Of a stretch of DNA of 64,000 bases, positions 29,348 through 36,971 are shown piece after piece. The notes under the pieces were generated by a model, which was not told the origin of the DNA, made no database searches, and worked only from the letters and a program-made list of their open reading frames with translations. The first letter of the stretch is position 1. Each line of letters opens with the position of its first letter. A program made the position numbers and the translations under genes. This DNA is from Cohnella kolymensis (GTDB lineage Bacteria; Bacillota; Bacilli; Paenibacillales; Paenibacillaceae). Location of the stretch: the NCBI RefSeq assembly GCF_000829465.1, contig NZ_JXAL01000022.1, positions 1 to 64,000 on the forward strand, in the 5' to 3' direction.

Positions 29348-30040
29348 TTGGTTAAGAACGGGGAGTTTTTTCGTATGAAAGACATGAGGCAAAGAGCAAT
29401 GAGCATAAGTCAAATCGCAGAGGAACTGGGGCGAGATCGAAAGACTGTGAGGAAGTGGTTGGAGCAAGACCAGCCAAGTAGCTATTCACAGCGTAAAAGT
29501 ACTGCCGGAAAGCTAGATGGCTACAAGGATTACATTCGGAACCGCATGACAGAGGGTTGTCTAAACGCTATGGTCATTTTGGACGAGATCCGTGAGAGAG
29601 GCTACACCGGGAGCAGCACAATCCTTCGTCTCTTCATGCAGCCGCTTCGCCCAACGATGCAATCGAAAGCAACCGAGCGGTTTGAGACTAAGCCGGGGCA
29701 ACAAACACAAGTGGACTGGGGACATTTCAAAGTCCAGCAAGAAGACAGATTCAAGCGGTTATATGCATTCGTCGCGGTCCTCGGTTACTCGCGGACTATG
29801 TATGTTGAGTTTACTGAAGATGAGCGACTCGAAACACTAATGGGCTGTCATACCCGGGCTTTCGGTTACTTCGGCGGAGTTACGCAAACCTGCTTGTATG
29901 ACAATATGAAAACTGTCGTTGCCGGTCATGACGAAAACGGCGAGGTTCTCTGGAATGAGCGGTTCGCGCGCTTTGCGGATCATTACGGATTTATACTCCG
30001 GCGATGTAAACCGTATCGCGCCAGGACACTGGCTGACCTC
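29348..30040 (+). pseudogene. IS21-family transposase (IstA) remnant, 3' truncated
   Basis: The frame encodes the N-terminal helix-turn-helix (MSISQIAEELGRDRKTVRKW) and the first part of the DDE catalytic core of IstA: QVDWGHFKV holds the first Asp, and LYDNMKTVV the second. Homology runs to RRCKPYRA at about 30030 and stops before the catalytic Glu; intact IstA is about 400-500 residues and is followed by istB, which is absent. About 20 bases after the break, R2 copy 3 begins. The start TTG at 29348 is formal. The element cannot move on its own. Confidence 0.85.
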
Positions 30041-30045
30041 ATAAT

Positions 30046-30110
30046 ACGACGGGTACAATAGTTTAATAAAAATGAGCAGCTGGCCGAAACTCGGTGCTGC
30101 TCATTTTTTG
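30046..30110 (+). repeat. R2 repeat, copy 3, with strong terminator hairpin
   Basis: CGACGGGTACAATAG, then TTTAATA, then ATGAGCAGC and GCTGCTCAT arms (inner CCGA/TCGG) followed by six T (30071-30110). It marks the 3' edge of the IS21 remnant. Nothing else is seen in 30111-30290, which is AT-rich. Confidence 0.75.
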
Positions 30111-30305
30111 TGCAAACAGGGAAGGATTGTTCAATATCATTTAGGCTCAACTTGGTTGCACGAGTTTATAAGTTTTCGGAAAGTGCTCATTTAAAGGTAC
30201 TTACTTCTGTGACAAGCAGCGAAAAATTGTATCCAATATTATCTAAACATGTGCTACGATGATGAAATATCGATTGCTTTATCATCATAGTTGGGAGGAT
30301 TATAC

Positions 30306-30674
30306 ATGAGCGTACGGTTTATTAAGGCGGCCGTCATTTATTTTTTGATCGGAACGATTCTTGGATTAGTCATGGGAAGCACCCAAGCTTTTGAGTATAC
30401 TTCGGTCCATGCACACATTAACTTGGTGGGTTGGGCTTCGTTAGCCATCATTGGCCTTATCTATAAGGCGTATCCGGAATTAGGAGACGCGAAACTTGCG
30501 AGGATCCAGTTCTGGCTGCACAACGTCGGCCTGCCGATGCTGATCGTGAGCATGGTCATCTTCACGACGGACAGTCATGAGGTTGGAATACCTTTTGCAG
30601 TGCTTGGCGGTCTGCTCATCATCGTGTCAGTCATACTGATGACAGTTAACGTGTTTAAGCGGTTGAGGTCATAA
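30306..30674 (+). CDS. Four-helix membrane protein resembling cbb3-oxidase subunit I
   Basis: 122 residues with four predicted membrane helices (about residues 5-25, 36-56, 70-90 and 95-117). The phrase VHAHINLVGWASLAI between helices 1 and 2 resembles the His-rich start of the heme-copper oxidase subunit I fold. Short stand-alone proteins of this type are annotated in bacilli as cytochrome-oxidase-subunit-I-like, and their function is not established. It is far too short to be an oxidase by itself. ATG at 30306 has GGGAGG nine bases upstream; an earlier in-frame start at 30291 overlaps this site. R2 copy 4 follows. Confidence 0.75.
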   Translation: MSVRFIKAAVIYFLIGTILGLVMGSTQAFEYTSVHAHINLVGWASLAIIGLIYKAYPELGDAKLARIQFWLHNVGLPMLIVSMVIFTTDSHEVGIPFAVLGGLLIIVSVILMTVNVFKRLRS

Positions 30675-30710
30675 GATATAAGGCAGAAGAAGCGTATACA
30701 CTGCTCTGCC

Positions 30711-30774
30711 TCAACGGGTACGATAGTGGAATACATGGCTGCATCAGCGGCCTTTTTCATTTGTTCAGCTAACG
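30711..30774 (+). repeat. R2 repeat, copy 4
   Basis: Begins TCAACGGGTACGATAGTG and then GAATACATG, followed by GGCTGCATCAGCGGCC, five T, and the end TTGTTCAGCTAACG. A separate hairpin GGCAGA/TCTGCC lies just before it (about 30681-30710). Its right end abuts a truncated hydrolase reading frame. Confidence 0.85.
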
Positions 30775-30866
30775 TGATCATCACTGAACGAGGTACCCAT
30801 TTTGCAGCAATGGAAGCGCCGGATCTTCTGGTTCCGGACATTCAATTCTTCCGCCGTTACCGCTAA
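30774..30866 (+). pseudogene. C-terminal stump of an alpha/beta hydrolase (epoxide-hydrolase-like)
   Basis: Only about 30 codons remain, ending GTHFAAMEAPDLLVPDIQFF and then RRYR before the stop. This is the typical C-terminus of epoxide-hydrolase-type alpha/beta hydrolases, in which the catalytic His lies in a G-HFAAMEEP motif. The rest of the gene is missing, and the sequence immediately upstream is R2 copy 4, so the truncation point coincides with the repeat end. Confidence 0.6.
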
Positions 30867-30991
30867 GCTAAGTAATGAAGACCGATAAAACAGGGTGGGG
30901 GCTGCAAGTATGAATTCAGTGAAAAAGACCCGAAACAAGGGGCCGGCAAACGGAGAAGAACCTGCCAGCGTACTCAGTTCACGCGACTTAA

Positions 30992-31159
30992 ATGGTGCAG
31001 AAAGAGGATACTATAATCGTCAAAAAATATGCCTCTGCCTTCGCAGGAACATCTCTAGCTTCACTTTTAACTGCGAGTACTCCCATCGTACAGAGGCGCT
31101 CTTTTATTTTCAAATTCCAAATTATTCGTTCCACAGGAATTCTAACGGGTACGAAATAG
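30992..31159 (+). CDS. Uncertain 55-residue reading frame running into R2
   Basis: Starts MVQKEDTIIVKKYASAFAGT and continues SLASLLTASTPIVQRRSF; its last codons lie inside R2 copy 5. The 3' part is the 72-bp sequence repeated at 32980. It is not recognised, and there is only a poor ribosome site. It may be a real small membrane-active or truncated protein, or chance. Confidence 0.25.
   Translation: MVQKEDTIIVKKYASAFAGTSLASLLTASTPIVQRRSFIFKFQIIRSTGILTGTK
31077..31148 (+). repeat. 72-bp perfect direct repeat, copy A
   Basis: Starts GTACTCCCATCGTACAGAGG and ends CAGGAATTCTAACGG. It is identical to 32980-33051. Its last bases are the start of R2 copy 5. Confidence 0.9.
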
Positions 31160-31217
31160 TTCAATGACACCAGGCTGCCGACATTCAATCGGCGGCATGT
31201 TCAGCTATTGGGCAGAT
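31142..31217 (+). repeat. R2 repeat, copy 5
   Basis: CTAACGGGTACGAAATAG, TTCAATGACACC, hairpin GCTGCCGA/TCGGCGGC, and the end TGTTCAGCTATTGGGCAG. No T-tract in this copy. Confidence 0.8.
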
Positions 31218-31347
31218 TAATTTAGTAATGGTAAGGTGAACCGTATCACCAGTAACGGCAAATTTACGCGTAGCGCCAAAATGGTATAATATAGAAAATC
31301 CTGAAGGATTAAACGTCAGACGAACACAAAGACGAGGAGTTGAAGTT

Positions 31348-32013
31348 ATGAAATTTCTACTCACATCTGGAGGCATCAATAACAAAAGCATACACGACGC
31401 GCTGGTTGACATGCTGGGCAAGCCGATCGCCGACTCCAACGCCCTGTGCATCCCCACCGCGATGTACGGACACCCCTGGGTCGGCCCCGGCGTCAAAGCC
31501 TGGCAGTTCATCAGCGGGAATTCCGAGGATCGCATGGTCGACCTGGGCTGGAAGTCCGTCGGTGTGCTGGAGCTCACAGCGCTGCCAAGCATCGACGAAG
31601 ACCGCTGGGTGCCGCTGGTCCGGGAGACGGACGTCCTGCTGGTGGCGGGCGGCGACGCCTCTACCTGTGCCACTGGATGCGGAAATCCGGATTGGCAGAC
31701 CTTTTGCCGTCGCTGCGCGCAGTCTATGTGGGACTGAGCGCCGGGAGCATGGTGATGGCACCTAACATTGGTGAATTCTTCGTTGGCTGGACTCCACCGG
31801 GCGGTGGCGATGAAACGCTGAGACTGGTCGATTTTCAATTTTTCCGCACCTGGATCACGAGATGCTGCCGTATAACACGATGGCTGCAGCAGAGAGATGG
31901 GCCGCCGGGATGCAGGGGCCAGCGTATGCAATTGATGATCAAACCGCCATCAAAGTAATCGATGGAGCTGTCGAAATTGTATCCGAAGGGCATTGGAAAC
32001 TGTTTACGCCATG
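31348..32013 (+). CDS. Peptidase S51 / peptidase E-like protein (two frame breaks)
   Basis: About 223 residues when two frame breaks are bridged. It starts MKFLLTSGGINNKSIHDALV. The catalytic Ser is in VGLSAGSMVMAP, and the end reads VIDGAVEIVSEGHWKLFTP. This is the class I glutamine-amidotransferase-like S51 family, cytosolic serine peptidases that include aspartyl dipeptidases. Break 1 is near 31660 (GGDA should join LYLCHWM; one C missing). Break 2 is near 31833 (LVDF should join SIFPHLDHEM; one T missing from a T run). Both lie in homopolymers, which favours sequencing error over decay. ATG at 31348 follows GAGGAG. The gene is GC-rich relative to its surroundings. Confidence 0.78.
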
Positions 32014-32409
32014 ATCTTACTATGCTGCTAGCTTCTTGGTGCAATCTCGAATGCACCGAGTACTTTAAATCGATTAAACTCCCTCGGTTTGATTCGATTT
32101 TCTCACTTAAGCTCGTGTATTCGCAGGATTTCATCTTCCATAGAATCGGATAGCGAAAGAAAGAGAGTTCATTTGGTAAGCTTATTCGTTAGAAGGCATG
32201 CGGGAACAGTGGTTGAGGTTGCCTCACCCAATTCGTACCATATGCTGCACGTATTCTCCACGATGCCCTTAGCGATTTTCACTCCCATGTCTCAACGGGT
32301 CAAACGCCCTTTCATTCCTTCGTCACATCTATCTAAGGGGTGGAGGTCGGTCTTTCTAACGGAACGGGTCGGAGCCCTTTTGCGTAACACAATGTCGACC
32401 CAACGGTGG
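32014..32409. other. Gene-free stretch between peptidase E and IS110 remnant
   Basis: I see no convincing gene on either strand. The right part is where the IS110 transposase frame loses homology. A CTAACGGAACGGGTCGG stretch near 32356 faintly resembles the R2 start, but has no hairpin. Confidence 0.4.
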
Positions 32410-32930
32410 ATTTGATTCACTGCACTTACAAGCCGCTTAACAACCGTTTCTCGGTTTGACATCAGGACTCGCAGCTCTTCGTATTCAGCGGAATGGAAAC
32501 GGACAGGGGAGTAGTAGCCGTTTTTCACCATGTCAGCAATTACAAGCGCATCCTTTTTGTCACTCTTAGATCGTGTATTGTCGCGGTTTTCTTTGTTCTT
32601 CTTGACCAGGTGAGGGTTAACAAGGACTGCTTCAATCTTTTTATCTTTAAGCCAATGAGCAAGGCTGAGCCAATAGTGGCCTGTCGGCTCCATGCCGACG
32701 ATTATCTTGTTTAGCTTATACAAATCTAGTAAATCGCGTATCCAGCGATCGAACGAGCGGAAGCCTACTTCATCATTACTAAATTCCAAAGGATTACCCA
32801 GAGCAATGCCGCGGAAGTTCACAGCCCTAGCAACGTGGATCTCCTGTGCGATATCTACACCGACAACTAGGTGATTAACGGTAATGTTTTCAATGAGTTG
32901 ATTTTGCTTAACTTGTGACTTAAACTTCAT
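32410..32930 (-). pseudogene. IS110-family transposase remnant, 3' truncated
   Basis: The N-terminal RuvC-like DEDD domain is present: VVGVDIAQEIHVARAVNFRG with the first Asp, VGMEPTGHYWLSLAHWL with the Glu, and NTRSKSDKKDALVIADM with the last two Asp. Homology ends after VNQIHRWVDIV at about 32410, and the C-terminal Transposase_20 domain with its catalytic Ser is missing. The frame stays open to 32292, but that tail is unrelated sequence. The start has GGAGG upstream on the minus strand. About 120 bases of the element's 5' non-coding end appear to remain, up to the 72-bp repeat copy B at 32980. Confidence 0.85.
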
Positions 32931-32979
32931 AGTAGAGCGACCTCCTGATGTGGGATTTTAAGGGCTGTAGACCCGTTGC

Positions 32980-33051
32980 GTACTCCCATCGTACAGAGGC
33001 GCTCTTTTATTTTCAAATTCCAAATTATTCGTTCCACAGGAATTCTAACGG
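32980..33051 (+). repeat. 72-bp perfect direct repeat, copy B
   Basis: Identical to 31077-31148. It lies between the 5' end of the IS110 remnant and the GNAT gene. It is followed by a decayed R2 start (copy 6). Confidence 0.9.
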
Positions 33052-33065
33052 AAACAATAGTTCAA
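33044..33065 (+). repeat. R2 repeat, copy 6 (degenerate)
   Basis: CTAACGGAAACAATAG followed by TTCAAC. Only the start sequence remains; no hairpin. Confidence 0.5.
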
Positions 33066-33094
33066 CTAAAAAAAACTAATTTTTGGGGTGCAAC

Positions 33095-33592
33095 GTGGAT
33101 AATGACGTGTTTTTGCGGGATATCCAAGCAGATGACCTGCCGATTTTTTTTGAACAACAACTAGACGCAACCGCCAATTTTATGGCAGCATTTACTGCTA
33201 AGGAACCAGGAGATAAGGATGCTTTTAAGGCGCATTGGGAGAAGATAATAAACAAAGAAACGATTATTAAGAAGACGATAATATATCATGGCAAAGTGGC
33301 AGGACATGTTTCAAGCTTTGAACAGTTCGGCGAACAGGAAGTAAGCTACTGGATCGGACGACAATATTGGGGACAAGGTGTGGCGACTAAAGCACTCTTT
33401 CAATTTCTAGATTACATTAATGTTCGTCCCCTTTATGCTCGCGCAGCGAAGGACAATACTGCTTCTATCCGAGTTTTGCAAAAATGTGGATTTAAGATTA
33501 TAAGTGAGGACAAAGGATTTTCCAACTCACGTTCAGAGGAGGTAGAAGAGTATATTCTAAAGCTATCCTCATTGCAAGCAATCGCGGACTAA
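33095..33592 (+). CDS. GNAT-family N-acetyltransferase
   Basis: 165 residues with the GNAT fold. N-terminal strand and helix: FLRDIQADDLPIFFEQQ. The acetyl-CoA binding loop is YWIGRQYWGQGVATKALFQF, and the late motif is NTASIRVLQKCGFKI. It resembles RimJ/RimL-type acetyltransferases and YkkB-like proteins; the substrate is unknown. The start is put at GTG 33095 with GGGGTG in front; a TTG at 33083 is an alternative. R2 copy 7 begins one base after the stop codon, so the gene and repeat form a tight unit. Confidence 0.82.
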   Translation: MDNDVFLRDIQADDLPIFFEQQLDATANFMAAFTAKEPGDKDAFKAHWEKIINKETIIKKTIIYHGKVAGHVSSFEQFGEQEVSYWIGRQYWGQGVATKALFQFLDYINVRPLYARAAKDNTASIRVLQKCGFKIISEDKGFSNSRSEEVEEYILKLSSLQAIAD

Positions 33593-33593
33593 A

Positions 33594-33670
33594 CTAACGG
33601 GTACCGATAGCGCAATAAACGGTAGGGCTGCTGCGGCAGTCTTTTTTTACGGAGCAGTAGTCATCAGTAA
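33594..33670 (+). repeat. R2 repeat, copy 7, with terminator
   Basis: CTAACGGGTACCGATAG, CGCAATAAACGG, hairpin GGCTGC/GGCAGTC with seven T, then GAGCAGTAGTCATC. It starts at the GNAT stop codon. In 33700-33879 there are two good ribosome sites (before 33743 and 33816), each followed by a very short broken frame; the second starts MNLANKIT, like PgsA proteins, but stops resembling it after ten codons. Confidence 0.8.
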
Positions 33671-33879
33671 AGCTTGCTGCCGATATATAAAATAATTGGT
33701 CTATGATGAACAATATCGCTTTTATGTTGAGGAGGATTTGAGATGGCGGAAATAACGGTCAGCGTTAATTTTACAAACAAAAACTAGCGTGAGCAGATAC
33801 AAAGGAGGATCACCGATGAACCTTGCCAACAAGATCACATTGACACATCCTGCCATGACATCAATAAGGGAGTATACTG

Positions 33880-35406
33880 ATGATCAAAAAAATGCGGTTC
33901 CTAATCTTGTCCGCTATAGTGGCATTGTGCGGGTGCAGCTCAGTTGAGACATCTTCACCTACTCACAACACAGCGGACTGTGTGGCCCAAATCAAAGAAT
34001 GGCGTTCACTGAATGCGTCGAGCAATTTACCGGAGAAATATGCGAGTTTACACGTGATTGATACTCACAACCATGATGCGAATTCATACGAAGTGTCGCT
34101 CCCTCTTTGGGATAAGTTTCATATTGAGCAAGTTACACTATTAGGACATGTATCGAGGGAAACTTCGGTTCTAACTGATGAGTTGGCTTGGAAAGCTTAT
34201 TCGGAGCATCCTGATAGGATCTTTCCTTATTTTTCAGGAATCAACATTTTTGAACAAGAAGGTATAGATAAAACGCGTGAGAATTTAGAAAAAGGCTTTA
34301 TGGGAATCGGAGAATTGGCGACTTCCTCTACTTCGCCGATCATTCAGACAGCAGAATGGAAAGCCGATGATGCAATGGACGGAAAGTTGCCCGAAATTTA
34401 TGAAATGGCAGGAAAGTATAAGGTGCCGGTCCTTGTGCATAATGATTTGAAGGTGGAAAAGCTCGAGGAGGCATTGGACACATTTCCAAAGACAAAATTC
34501 ATTTTTGGTCACCCGAATGTGACAAACAGTCCGGAGCAAATCGACGAACTCATGAAGAATCATCCCAATTTATTTTTTGATATGTTTGCGGGCTATACAG
34601 CGTACAATTCCCGTGACCCTTATGAATTAAAAGACTACGTGGATGTTATCGAGAAATATCCCAATAGGGTATTTCTTAGTACCGACTCGGGCATTGAGTT
34701 GAAATATGAAGATGCAATGACGGCGTTGTATGAATTAATTGATCTTTTGTCCCCCGAAACGGCATGTAAAGTATCACATGAGAATTTTTTAAAAATAATG
34801 AATGAGCAACCGGTTACTTCGACCCAGCGCGAACGGATTAAGGATCTGGCAGTGAAGCTTGGAATCTCGTATAAAATGCCCGAAACGAAGCACGGTGCTA
34901 ACAAACTGATCTTCGAACTTACTCAACGCACCAGCGGCAATACGGATACAAATGTACAAAACAGACATGTCCCGGCTGTTGATTCTGTCAATTCAAAGGA
35001 AATAGGAAAACTCTCTGAAGCCGATATCGTTGCAATTTCGAGGGATCTGTTAACAAAATTAAATGAACGTTTGTGGAGCAAGGATGCAATGGTGAAAGCA
35101 AGGGATGATTGGGATGATTACTACAAAGAACTGTTTTTCCCAGAAGCACTAAGTTCCGCAGCACAAGCAAGCTACCAAAACCTTCCTGAACTCAATAGCT
35201 ACGAATATAAAAGACCGTCATTTCAAAATGAAGAGGTTAAAAGCAAGGCAGATTTCTTTGTTTACACGGGAGAAATGAATGAGGTTCTGAAAAATTCCCA
35301 AGGGGAGTCTCCTTTCCTGACCTTATACAGGGTATGGATCCGCCGTGATAGCGATACCAAATCCTATAAGATCGAAAAGCTTCTGGGAGTAGATATCAAA
35401 AGGTGA
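33880..35406 (+). CDS. Amidohydrolase-like lipoprotein
   Basis: 508 residues. Signal peptide with lipobox IVALCGCSS. The first domain is a TIM-barrel metal hydrolase of the amidohydrolase-2/TatD kind: HVIDTHNHDANSYE (first metal His pair), VPVLVHNDLK, FIFGHPNVTNSPEQIDELMK, and FLSTDSGIELKYEDA with the late Asp. The second part (from about residue 350) is helical, followed by a small beta region near the end (SPFLTLYRVWIRRDSDTKSY). The combination of lipid anchor and barrel suggests an extracytoplasmic hydrolase; the substrate is unknown. AAGGGAG precedes the ATG. The gene stands alone in the R2 region and is intact. Confidence 0.72.
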   Translation: MIKKMRFLILSAIVALCGCSSVETSSPTHNTADCVAQIKEWRSLNASSNLPEKYASLHVIDTHNHDANSYEVSLPLWDKFHIEQVTLLGHVSRETSVLTDELAWKAYSEHPDRIFPYFSGINIFEQEGIDKTRENLEKGFMGIGELATSSTSPIIQTAEWKADDAMDGKLPEIYEMAGKYKVPVLVHNDLKVEKLEEALDTFPKTKFIFGHPNVTNSPEQIDELMKNHPNLFFDMFAGYTAYNSRDPYELKDYVDVIEKYPNRVFLSTDSGIELKYEDAMTALYELIDLLSPETACKVSHENFLKIMNEQPVTSTQRERIKDLAVKLGISYKMPETKHGANKLIFELTQRTSGNTDTNVQNRHVPAVDSVNSKEIGKLSEADIVAISRDLLTKLNERLWSKDAMVKARDDWDDYYKELFFPEALSSAAQASYQNLPELNSYEYKRPSFQNEEVKSKADFFVYTGEMNEVLKNSQGESPFLTLYRVWIRRDSDTKSYKIEKLLGVDIKR

Positions 35407-35470
35407 TGCGGATAGCTCGTTCTGCCATAAGTGCACGATGGCGGCTCGACTTTTTCCGTGATCGCTTCGG

Positions 35471-35632
35471 GTGACGGGGCCGGTCCAGTTGGTGGATGCA
35501 GAAGGCAACCCGTTCGAGCACAAAGAATCGTTCTCGCTGTGCCGGTGCGGGGGTTCCGGTAACAAGCCATACTGCGACGGCACGCACAAGTCGATTGGCT
35601 TCGAAAGCTCGCCGAGAGCGAAGAAGGAATAG
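35471..35632 (+). CDS. CDGSH iron-sulfur domain protein (5' end frame-shifted)
   Basis: The C-terminal 53 codons read VTGPVQLVDAEGNPF and then SLCRCGGSGNKPYCDGTHKS, the CDGSH signature with three Cys and one His that bind a 2Fe-2S cluster. Intact stand-alone bacterial members are about 65-75 residues, and the missing N-terminus appears in another frame just upstream (VHDGGSTFSVIASG), so a one-base error or mutation near 35470 is likely. The true start cannot be fixed. A perfect hairpin follows the stop. Confidence 0.7.
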   Translation: MTGPVQLVDAEGNPFEHKESFSLCRCGGSGNKPYCDGTHKSIGFESSPRAKKE

Positions 35633-35646
35633 TTCTTGGCAAGCGA

Positions 35647-35679
35647 CAACCCGGTCTCGAGACGAGACCGGGTTGTTTG
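35647..35679 (+). terminator. Hairpin after the CDGSH gene
   Basis: Perfect 13-base arms CAACCCGGTCTCG and CGAGACCGGGTTG with loop AGA. Only three T follow, so it may end transcripts on either strand. Confidence 0.65.
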
Positions 35680-35692
35680 CAAGAATAATTCC

Positions 35693-35809
35693 CTAACAAG
35701 AACCCTTGATCTGTTTCTTTCGCTCTTCTAAATCAGAGCGTTTTTGTTTCGCCATTTGCTCCCAACGCTCGGAAAGCGAATCGCCGGTTTCAAATCCTTC
35801 TAACAAAAC
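35693..35809 (-). pseudogene. C-terminal gene stump abutting R2
   Basis: About 38 codons ending GDSLSERWEQMAKQKRSDLE and then ERKKQIKGSC, a charged helical tail with good coding character but no start or ribosome site. Upstream (to the right) it is cut off ten bases from R2 copy 8. The family is not recognised. Confidence 0.4.
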
Positions 35810-35818
35810 TCATAATAC

Positions 35819-35889
35819 GAACGGGTACGATAAAGTCACGGATTAGTACGCAGCGGCGGCCTGATCAATGGACCAATCATTCAGCTAAC
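35819..35889 (+). repeat. R2 repeat, copy 8
   Basis: CGAACGGGTACGATAAAG, then a weak hairpin region with CAGCGGCGGCCTG, and the end ATTCAGCTAACATGGG. Confidence 0.75.
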
Positions 35890-35952
35890 ATGGGAAATAA
35901 GATATGTGAATTATTCTCCTCCAATTCTTTTTTTCCTACTATCTGGTCTGAA

Positions 35953-36213
35953 TCAGTTTTGTTGAAAGATAAAAGAACCTGTACTCATTGCACGAGTTCG
36001 TATAGAGATACGTCCTGATTGAGTAATGCCAATTCGGGCTATGCCAAATGGTCTTACTGTAATGGACTCAATCCCATTGAGGAGCACAACAAAGGAATTT
36101 CGGCTATTGTTAGAAATTGCAAAAGTTCCACTCAGTGTTCTGGGAAGTACAAGTAATGTTTGGGTACTTGAGTTTGGTAAGTTAAACGAACCTGTAAAGG
36201 AAAATCGACGCAT
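35953..36213 (-). CDS. Hypothetical 86-residue protein
   Basis: Starts MRRFSFTGSFNLPNSSTQTL and is rich in Ser, Thr, Phe and Ile with alternating polar and apolar residues (ESITVRPFGIARIGITQSGR), suggesting a beta-sheet protein. It is like the small beta-barrel domains of spore-surface proteins, but I cannot name a family. GGGGTGGG lies about seven bases before the ATG. A shorter frame is open on the other strand, but it lacks a ribosome site. Confidence 0.5.
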   Translation of the reverse strand: MRRFSFTGSFNLPNSSTQTLLVLPRTLSGTFAISNNSRNSFVVLLNGIESITVRPFGIARIGITQSGRISIRTRAMSTGSFIFQQN

Positions 36214-36368
36214 GTAGTCCCACCCCGCTTCTGAATTCTAATATTTAGACTATTCACAGAAACGGATTATGCTTGGATGCTTATAGCGTCGATATTTATT
36301 AGCGCCGCGGTTTTTTTGTATTATGGATATAACGTTCTTACTTTTGTTTAGTGTATACGCCGCGTTGG

Positions 36369-36971
36369 TTATTTTGCCCTAACCCACATGACCGGCCGTA
36401 TACCCAGTACAGTATCCACCTTTCGATGATATACCTGATAATCAGAAGAAACTATGCGCGCTTTGTCGGTGCTGCTGTAATAAGGGGTGGAAAGCCAATA
36501 ATCAATTGGCAAAACAGAAGCGGTCTTAGATATATCAAATAGCAGATCCACATCATCTATAGACGGCAAGGTTAAATAAGCTGAGTATATCTTCCGAAAT
36601 GCCCGATTACTGTCCTGAGAAACATATTTAATAGGCGAAAACCAGTAATGGGGCCGATCCCCGCCATCAGCTTGTTGCCAGTTTTTTTCGTTACTAAACG
36701 CAGGATAATCTGCTTTTTGAATGCGATTCTTCTCGTCATGCGTAAACCATATATCTATTTTGGCATTCAAATTTTTTTGAATGCTGGCTTTTGCATAATC
36801 GTTAGATCGTTGATCATACGCACTACGATATAACGCCTCTTTAGCGATAACCTTTACCCAAACGTTGCTTTTCTCCAAAACATACCATTTAATGGGTTTA
36901 CCATCTATGCGGCCTAGTGTTATGGTTTCCGGATTGCTCGGATATAAGGAAATGACGACTAAAAAAGGCAC
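36369..36971 (-). CDS. DUF6273-like domain protein
   Basis: 200 residues. It contains ITLGRIDGKPIKWYVLEK at the start and, near the end, YWLSTPYYSSTDKARIV followed by GIRPVMWVRAK. This is the pattern of the DUF6273/lectin-like domain that Firmicutes attach to secreted or membrane proteins. The N-terminal FLVVISLYPSN is a short hydrophobic stretch rather than a full signal. It starts at GTG 36971 inside the end of the preceding membrane-protein gene (13-base overlap), so translation is probably coupled and the two may act together at the cell surface. Function unknown. Confidence 0.6.
   Translation of the reverse strand: MPFLVVISLYPSNPETITLGRIDGKPIKWYVLEKSNVWVKVIAKEALYRSAYDQRSNDYAKASIQKNLNAKIDIWFTHDEKNRIQKADYPAFSNEKNWQQADGGDRPHYWFSPIKYVSQDSNRAFRKIYSAYLTLPSIDDVDLLFDISKTASVLPIDYWLSTPYYSSTDKARIVSSDYQVYHRKVDTVLGIRPVMWVRAK

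Noticed and set aside
32292..32409. C-terminal end of the IS110 transposase
   Set aside because: Although the frame stays open, the residues after VNQIHRWVDIV do not match the family and look like unrelated sequence.
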